64,000 bases of DNA from Variovorax paradoxus (GTDB taxonomy: Bacteria; Pseudomonadota; Gammaproteobacteria; Burkholderiales; Burkholderiaceae_C): the NCBI RefSeq assembly GCF_024734665.1, contig NZ_CP102931.1, forward strand, positions 7,203,501 through 7,267,500. Direction: 5' to 3'. The notes beneath the pieces are model-generated. The model saw nothing but the letters and a program-made list of their open reading frames with translations, had not been told where the DNA came from and searched no databases. Of this stretch, positions 59,309-64,000 are shown piece by piece; the stretch's first letter is position 1; every line of letters starts with the position of its first letter. The position numbers and the translations under genes are program-made.

Positions 59309-59614
59309 GTGGCTAAAGCATCTTTGATCCAGCGCGAACTCAAGCGCGACAAGCTGGTTGCCAAGTTCGCTGCGAAGCACGCGGAACTGAAGGCAATCTC
59401 CAACGACGTGAAGAAGAGCGACGAAGAGCGCGCTGCAGCCCGCCTGGGCCTGCAAAAGCTCCCGCGCAACGCGAACCCCACGCGTCAGCGCAACCGTTGC
59501 GAAATCACTGGTCGCCCGCGTGGCACCTTCCGTCAATTCGGTCTGGCCCGCGCCAAGATCCGTGAACTGGCTTTCGCTGGCGACATCCCCGGTGTCACCA
59601 AGGCCAGCTGGTAA
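59309..59614 (+). CDS. rpsN: 30S ribosomal protein S14
   Basis: A 101-residue S14 of the long, zinc-free form: the C-terminal part [25 protein letters not shown] has only one cysteine instead of the four of the short form. It starts with GTG at 59309, preceded by GAGGTGAT. It helps assemble the 30S head near the A site. Confidence 0.97.
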   Translation: MAKASLIQRELKRDKLVAKFAAKHAELKAISNDVKKSDEERAAARLGLQKLPRNANPTRQRNRCEITGRPRGTFRQFGLARAKIRELAFAGDIPGVTKASW

Positions 59615-59634
59615 GCCAGGCAGGAGCAAACAAC

Positions 59635-60030
59635 ATGAGCATGAGTGATCCCATTGCCGACCTGCTGACGCGTATCCGTAACGCGCAGATGGTGGCGAAG
59701 CCCACCGTGTCGGTCCCGTCTTCCAAGGTGAAGATCGCGATCGCACAAGTCCTGAAGGACGAGGGCTACATCGACGGCTTCCAGGTCAAGACCGAAGCTG
59801 GCAAGAGCGAGCTTGAAATTTCGCTGAAGTACTACGCTGGCCGTCCGGTCATCGAGCGCATTGAGCGTGTGAGCCGCCCCGGCCTGCGCGTCTACAAGGC
59901 CAGTGCTTCCATTCCGCAGGTTCAGAACGGCCTCGGCGTTGCGATCGTCACGACCCCCAAGGGCGTGATGACCGACCGCAAGGCTCGCGCCACCGGTGTC
60001 GGCGGCGAAGTTCTGTGCTACGTCGCCTAA
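59635..60030 (+). CDS. rpsH: 30S ribosomal protein S8
   Basis: A 131-residue protein starting [18 protein letters not shown] and ending in the conserved [11 protein letters not shown]. It binds the central domain of 16S rRNA, and in enterobacteria represses its operon by binding mRNA near rplE; no matching mRNA site was looked for by folding here. GGAG lies before the start. Confidence 0.98.
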   Translation: MSMSDPIADLLTRIRNAQMVAKPTVSVPSSKVKIAIAQVLKDEGYIDGFQVKTEAGKSELEISLKYYAGRPVIERIERVSRPGLRVYKASASIPQVQNGLGVAIVTTPKGVMTDRKARATGVGGEVLCYVA

Positions 60031-60054
60031 CCGAGACATCGAGGAGTTACTGAA

Positions 60055-60588
60055 ATGTCCCGAGTAGGAAAAATGCCGATCACCATCCCCGCAGGCGTGG
60101 ATGTGTCGATCAAGGAAGACCAGATCAGCGTCAAGGGCACGGGCGGCACGCTCAGCCTCGCGCGCAACGCGCTGGTGAAGGTCGCCAGCAATGACGGCAA
60201 GCTGAGCTTCGAACCCGCCAACGAGTCGCGTGAAGCGAACGCGATGAGCGGCACGATTCGTCAGCTGGTGAACAACATGGTGGTTGGCGTGACCAAGGGC
60301 TTCGAGAAGAAGCTCAACCTGGTCGGCGTCGGCTACAAGGCCGCAGCTTCCAACAACAAGTTGAACCTGCAGGTTGGTTATTCGCACCCGGTCAACATCG
60401 ATATGCCCCAAGGCATCACGGTGGCCACCGCGACCCCGACCGAAATCGTGATCAAGGGTGCTGACCGTCAGCGCGTTGGTCAAATCGCCGCTGAGATCCG
60501 CGCTGTTCGTCCGCCTGAGCCTTACAAGGGCAAGGGCATCCGTTATTCGGACGAGAAGATCGTGATCAAAGAGACCAAGAAGAAGTAA
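60055..60588 (+). CDS. rplF: 50S ribosomal protein L6
   Basis: A 177-residue protein with the duplicated L6 domain and the C-terminal signature [16 protein letters not shown]. It binds helix 97 of 23S rRNA near the factor-binding site. Standard length, with GAGG before the start, followed by rplR. Confidence 0.98.
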   Translation: MSRVGKMPITIPAGVDVSIKEDQISVKGTGGTLSLARNALVKVASNDGKLSFEPANESREANAMSGTIRQLVNNMVVGVTKGFEKKLNLVGVGYKAAASNNKLNLQVGYSHPVNIDMPQGITVATATPTEIVIKGADRQRVGQIAAEIRAVRPPEPYKGKGIRYSDEKIVIKETKKK

Positions 60589-60599
60589 GGGGCAGCAAA

Positions 60600-60968
60600 A
60601 TGATGTTGACCAAAAAAGCACAGCGTCTTCGCCGCTCGCGCCAGACCCGCATTCGCATCGCGACGCAGGGCGTGGCCCGTCTGACGGTGAACCGCACCAA
60701 CCTGCACATCTACGCGACCGTCATCTCCGACGACGGTACCAAGGTGATTGCAACCGCATCGACGGCAGAAGCCGAAGTGCGTACCTCGCTCGGCGGTTCG
60801 GGCAAGGGCGGCAATGCCGCTGCTGCCACCGCCGTCGGCAAGCGCATCGCTGAAAAGGCGAAGGCTGCCGGCGTCGAGAAGGTCGCCTTCGACCGCGCAG
60901 GTTTCGCATACCACGGCCGCGTCAAGGCGCTGGCCGAGGCGGCTCGCGAAGCCGGTCTGCAGTTCTAA
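60600..60968 (+). CDS. rplR: 50S ribosomal protein L18
   Basis: A 122-residue protein with the L18 pattern [20 protein letters not shown] near the start and [27 protein letters not shown] at the end. It binds 5S rRNA with L5 and brings it into the large subunit. Two adjacent ATG codons (60600 and 60603) could start it. Confidence 0.97.
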   Translation: MMLTKKAQRLRRSRQTRIRIATQGVARLTVNRTNLHIYATVISDDGTKVIATASTAEAEVRTSLGGSGKGGNAAAATAVGKRIAEKAKAAGVEKVAFDRAGFAYHGRVKALAEAAREAGLQF

Positions 60969-60986
60969 CCGGACACGAGATTCAAA

Positions 60987-61505
60987 ATGGCAAAGATTCA
61001 AGCAAGAACGCAGAACGAAGGCCCTGAAGACGGTTTGCGCGAGAAGATGATCGCGATCAACCGCGTCACCAAGGTGGTGAAGGGTGGTCGTATCCTCGGT
61101 TTCGCAGCACTCACCGTGGTGGGCGACGGCGAAGGTCGCGTCGGCATGGGCAAGGGCAAGTCGAAGGAAGTGCCTGCCGCTGTGCAGAAGGCAATGGAAG
61201 AAGCCCGTCGCAACCTGGCCAAGATCTCGATCAAGAACGGCACGCTGCATCACCGCGTGACGGGTCACCATGGCGCCGCTTCGGTCGTCATGATCCCCGC
61301 CCCGAAGGGTACCGGCATCATCGCTGGCGGCCCGATGCGCGCTGTGTTCGAAGTCATGGGCATCACCGATATCGTGGCCAAGAGCCATGGTTCGTCGAAT
61401 CCCTACAACATGGTTCGCGCCACGCTCGACGGGTTGAAGAATTCGACGACCGCGTCCGCAGTGGCTGCCAAGCGTGGCCTGACCGTCGAAGAAATCTTCG
61501 CTTGA
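60987..61505 (+). CDS. rpsE: 30S ribosomal protein S5
   Basis: A 172-residue protein with the double-stranded RNA binding part [19 protein letters not shown] and the [18 protein letters not shown] loop, whose changes give spectinomycin resistance in other bacteria. The C-terminal domain contains [16 protein letters not shown]. It acts in translational accuracy. Confidence 0.98.
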   Translation: MAKIQARTQNEGPEDGLREKMIAINRVTKVVKGGRILGFAALTVVGDGEGRVGMGKGKSKEVPAAVQKAMEEARRNLAKISIKNGTLHHRVTGHHGAASVVMIPAPKGTGIIAGGPMRAVFEVMGITDIVAKSHGSSNPYNMVRATLDGLKNSTTASAVAAKRGLTVEEIFA

Positions 61506-61530
61506 GCGCAAGCCTGAAAGAAGCATTCAA

Positions 61531-61716
61531 ATGACGACGCAACAACAAACCCTCAAGGTGCAATTGGTCAAGAGCCCGATTGGCACCAAGGAATCGCATC
61601 GCGCGACCGTGCGTGGCCTCGGCCTGCGCAAGCTCAATAGCGTGAGCGAGCTGCAAGACACCCCTGCGGTGCGCGGCATGATCAACAAGATCAGTTATCT
61701 GGTCAAAGTTCTGTAA
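61531..61716 (+). CDS. rpmD: 50S ribosomal protein L30
   Basis: A 61-residue protein of the bacterial short L30 form, with [19 protein letters not shown] and the ending [13 protein letters not shown]. Standard place between rpsE and rplO, with a short gap on each side. Confidence 0.97.
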   Translation: MTTQQQTLKVQLVKSPIGTKESHRATVRGLGLRKLNSVSELQDTPAVRGMINKISYLVKVL

Positions 61717-61727
61717 GAGAGACTGAT

Positions 61728-62159
61728 ATGGAACTCAATGGCATCAAGCCGGCGGATGGCGCCAAGCACGCCAAGCGCCGCGTCGGCCGCGGTATCGGCT
61801 CCGGCATCGGCAAGACCGCAGGTCGCGGTCACAAGGGCCAGAAGTCGCGCGCAGGCGGTTTCCACAAGGTCGGCTTCGAAGGCGGTCAAATGCCGCTGCA
61901 GCGTCGCCTGCCGAAGCGTGGTTTCAAGTCGCATCTGCTGAAGTTCAACGCCGAAGTCACGCTGACTGCCCTCGAGCAGCTCGGTCTGGCCGAAGTGGAC
62001 GTCCTGGCACTGAAGCAAGCCGGCCTCGTTGGCCAGCTCGCCAAGGTCGTCAAGATCGTCAAGACCGGTGAGCTCACCAAGGCCGTCAAGCTGACGGGCG
62101 TGGGTGCAACGGCTGGCGCCAAGGCTGCGATCGAAGCAGCCGGCGGCAGCATCGCCTGA
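61728..62159 (+). CDS. rplO: 50S ribosomal protein L15
   Basis: A 143-residue protein with the glycine- and arginine-rich N-terminal arm ([25 protein letters not shown]) that threads into the large subunit, followed by [15 protein letters not shown]. The C-terminal globular part is of normal length. It precedes secY by 27 bases. Confidence 0.98.
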   Translation: MELNGIKPADGAKHAKRRVGRGIGSGIGKTAGRGHKGQKSRAGGFHKVGFEGGQMPLQRRLPKRGFKSHLLKFNAEVTLTALEQLGLAEVDVLALKQAGLVGQLAKVVKIVKTGELTKAVKLTGVGATAGAKAAIEAAGGSIA

Positions 62160-62186
62160 TCACCATCGGACTGAAAGAAGTTCTTC

Positions 62187-63500
62187 GTGGCAACTAACGC
62201 GGCAACGATCGCAAAAACAGGCAAGTTCGGCGACCTCCGCCGTCGGCTCGTCTTTTTGCTGCTCGCGCTCGTGGTCTACCGGATTGGCGCGCACATTCCT
62301 GTGCCGGGTATCAACCCGGACCAGCTGGCGGCGCTGTTCCAGGGCCAGCAGGGCGGCATTCTGAGCCTGTTCAACATGTTCTCGGGCGGGGCGCTGTCGC
62401 GCTTCACCGTGTTCGCGTTGGGGATCATGCCGTACATCTCGGCGTCGATCATCATGCAGCTGATGACCTACGTGCTTCCGACCTTCGAGCAATTGAAGAA
62501 GGAAGGCGAGGCCGGCCGCCGCAAGATCACGCAGTACACGCGCTACGGTGCGCTGGGCCTGGCTCTGTTCCAGTCGTTCAGCATCGCGGTGGCGCTCGAG
62601 TCGTCGGCTGGTCTGGTCATCTCGCCCGGTTTCGGCTTCCGCCTGACCGCCATGGTGAGCCTGACGGCAGGTTCGATGTTCCTGATGTGGCTCGGCGAGC
62701 AGATCACTGAACGCGGCCTGGGCAACGGCATCTCGATCCTGATCTTTGCAGGTATTGCGGCCGGTCTGCCCAATGCCATCGGCGGCCTGCTGGAGCTGGT
62801 GCGTACTGGTGCCATGAATGTCATCGTCGCGCTCTTCATCGTCGCGGTGGTGGTGCTGGTCACCTACTTCGTGGTGTTCGTCGAACGTGGCCAGCGCAAG
62901 ATCCTCGTGAACTATGCGCGGCGCCAGGTCGGCAATAAGGTCTATGGCGGCCAGTCGTCGCACCTGCCCCTGAAGCTGAACATGGCTGGCGTGATCCCGC
63001 CGATCTTCGCTTCGTCGATCATCCTGCTGCCCGCAACGGTGGTTGGCTGGTTCAGCACCGGTGAAGGCGGCTTCCGCTGGATCAAGGACGTTGCCGGCGC
63101 TCTGCGTCCGGGCGAGCCGATCTACGTGCTGCTGTACGCTGCCGCGATCGTTTTCTTCTGCTTCTTCTACACGGCACTCGTGTTCAACAGCAAGGAAACG
63201 GCTGACAACCTGAAGAAGAGTGGTGCATTCATTCCTGGCATTCGCCCGGGTGACCAGACCGCTCGCTATATCGACAAGATTCTGGTTCGCCTGACGTTGG
63301 CTGGCGCGGTGTACATCACCTTCGTCTGCCTGCTGCCCGAGTTCCTGATCCTGAAGTACAACGTGCCGTTCTACTTCGGTGGTACCTCCCTGCTGATCAT
63401 CGTGGTCGTCACGATGGACTTCATGGCCCAGGTGCAAAACTACATGATGTCCCAGCAGTACGAATCGCTGCTGAAGAAGGCGAACTTCAAGACATCGTAG
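62187..63500 (+). CDS. secY: Preprotein translocase subunit SecY
   Basis: A 437-residue membrane protein forming the SecYEG protein-conducting channel. It starts with GTG at 62187 after GAAAGAAG. The ten helices can be followed from [25 protein letters not shown] onward. The plug region near [12 protein letters not shown] and the cytoplasmic loops with the [13 protein letters not shown] run are intact. The C-terminal tail is normal. The spc order rplO-secY is kept. Confidence 0.98.
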   Translation: MATNAATIAKTGKFGDLRRRLVFLLLALVVYRIGAHIPVPGINPDQLAALFQGQQGGILSLFNMFSGGALSRFTVFALGIMPYISASIIMQLMTYVLPTFEQLKKEGEAGRRKITQYTRYGALGLALFQSFSIAVALESSAGLVISPGFGFRLTAMVSLTAGSMFLMWLGEQITERGLGNGISILIFAGIAAGLPNAIGGLLELVRTGAMNVIVALFIVAVVVLVTYFVVFVERGQRKILVNYARRQVGNKVYGGQSSHLPLKLNMAGVIPPIFASSIILLPATVVGWFSTGEGGFRWIKDVAGALRPGEPIYVLLYAAAIVFFCFFYTALVFNSKETADNLKKSGAFIPGIRPGDQTARYIDKILVRLTLAGAVYITFVCLLPEFLILKYNVPFYFGGTSLLIIVVVTMDFMAQVQNYMMSQQYESLLKKANFKTS

Positions 63501-63564
63501 GGCTGTGTTTCAGTATTGAGTCCGGGCGGTAGACCGCCACGTTAAACAGTTTTAGGAGAATGAA

Positions 63565-63678
63565 ATGAGAGTTTCGGCTTCGGTCAAAACCATCTGCCGT
63601 AATTGCAAGGTCATCCGCCGTAAAGGTGTGGTGCGTGTGATTTGCACCGACCCGCGCCACAAGCAGCGCCAGGGTTGA
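63565..63678 (+). CDS. rpmJ: 50S ribosomal protein L36
   Basis: A 37-residue protein starting at ATG 63565 after AGGAG. The sequence [21 protein letters not shown] and the following [13 protein letters not shown] keep the zinc ligands (three cysteines and a histidine), so it is the zinc-binding form. It lies directly between secY and rpsM; the infA gene that stands between secY and rpmJ in many relatives is absent here. Confidence 0.97.
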   Translation: MRVSASVKTICRNCKVIRRKGVVRVICTDPRHKQRQG

Positions 63679-63701
63679 TTGAAGAGTATTAGAGGACGCA
63701 C

Positions 63702-64000
63702 ATGGCACGTATTGCTGGCATCAACATTCCGCCGCACAAGCACGCTGAAATCGGCCTGACCGCCATCTTCGGCATCGGTCGCACCCGCGCCCGTCAGATC
63801 TGCGAAGCGAGCGGCATCGAATATTCGAAGAAGATCAAGGATCTGACCGACGCCGATCTCGAAAAGATCCGCGACCAGATCGCTCTGTTCACCATCGAAG
63901 GCGATCTGCGTCGCGAGACGACGATGAACATCAAGCGTTTGATGGACATCGGCTGCTATCGCGGCTTCCGTCACCGTCGCGGCCTGCCGATGCGCGGCCA
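63702..64000 (+). CDS. rpsM: 30S ribosomal protein S13, 3' end off window
   Basis: The first 99 codons of S13 are present, starting [21 protein letters not shown] and including the helix-hairpin-helix-like [15 protein letters not shown] and the [19 protein letters not shown] segment. It contacts the P-site tRNA and the A-site finger. The frame is open at the right edge, so the C-terminal tail is outside the window. Confidence 0.97.
   Translation, partial: MARIAGINIPPHKHAEIGLTAIFGIGRTRARQICEASGIEYSKKIKDLTDADLEKIRDQIALFTIEGDLRRETTMNIKRLMDIGCYRGFRHRRGLPMRG

Noticed and set aside
63501..63564. Possible infA gene between secY and rpmJ
   Set aside because: Only 64 bases are available, too few for the roughly 72-codon infA, and no start or S1-fold sequence is present.

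Overview
The window is about 64 kb of GC-rich chromosomal DNA from a betaproteobacterium, most likely Burkholderiales/Comamonadaceae of the Variovorax type. This rests on the protein families seen (many orphan Bug-type tripartite tricarboxylate receptors, an oxyR-dps-ubiA row, the form of the spc ribosomal operon) and on strong GC bias at third codon positions; no 16S rRNA gene is present to confirm it. No rRNA, tRNA, CRISPR array or complete mobile element was found.

Layout. 1-4.1 kb: the end of a fused PxpB-PxpC protein, a biotin carboxylase with its own biotin domain, and a TRAP solute receptor, together a carboxylase-type uptake and catabolic operon cut by the left edge. 4.4-14.9 kb: a compact nonribosomal peptide locus, with a two-module synthetase (C-A-T-C-A-T-reductase), a GT-B glycosyltransferase, an MbtH protein and a membrane acyltransferase. 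The first adenylation domain carries a serine code, the N-terminal condensation domain suggests an acylated start, and the reductase suggests an aldehyde or alcohol product, so a glycosylated lipodipeptide is the simplest reading. 15.0-21.3 kb: an IclR regulator divergent from a catabolic operon (Bug receptor, crotonase-fold enzyme, ADP-forming acyl-CoA synthetase, MmgE/PrpD). 21.3-23.4 kb: an FAD amine oxidase and a bicupin, next to the remnant of a second oxidoreductase.

23.7-30.0 kb: a complete RND efflux system (NodT outer-membrane lipoprotein divergent from TetR, adaptor lipoprotein, pump) with a clear operator across two overlapping divergent promoters. 30.5-33.7 kb: an OprB-like porin and an unusual TPR/TolB-like regulator. 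33.9-44.6 kb: three acyl-CoA-dehydrogenase-fold flavin monooxygenases, an FMN reductase, a nitroreductase, two SnoaL/NTF2-like proteins, two MFS transporters and a regulator made of two fused GntR units. This is the second strong candidate for an undescribed pathway. 44.7-51.2 kb: a minus-strand aromatic or meta-cleavage type operon (extradiol-type dioxygenase, FAH hydrolase, aldehyde dehydrogenase, acetoacetate-decarboxylase-like protein, Bug receptor and a Bug fragment) divergent from a GntR regulator.

51.5-52.8 kb: a TetR gene and a scar region with an insertion-sequence end and the tail of a lost LamG-type protein. From 52.8 kb the content is core genome: oxyR, dps, ubiA, a MaoC-like hydratase, proC and a phytase-like esterase. 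The spc operon (rplN-rplX-rplE-rpsN-rpsH-rplF-rplR-rpsE-rpmD-rplO-secY-rpmJ-rpsM) follows and runs off the right edge. Functions come from reading motifs and translations by eye; no database search was possible, so substrate assignments for the catabolic and biosynthetic loci are inference.
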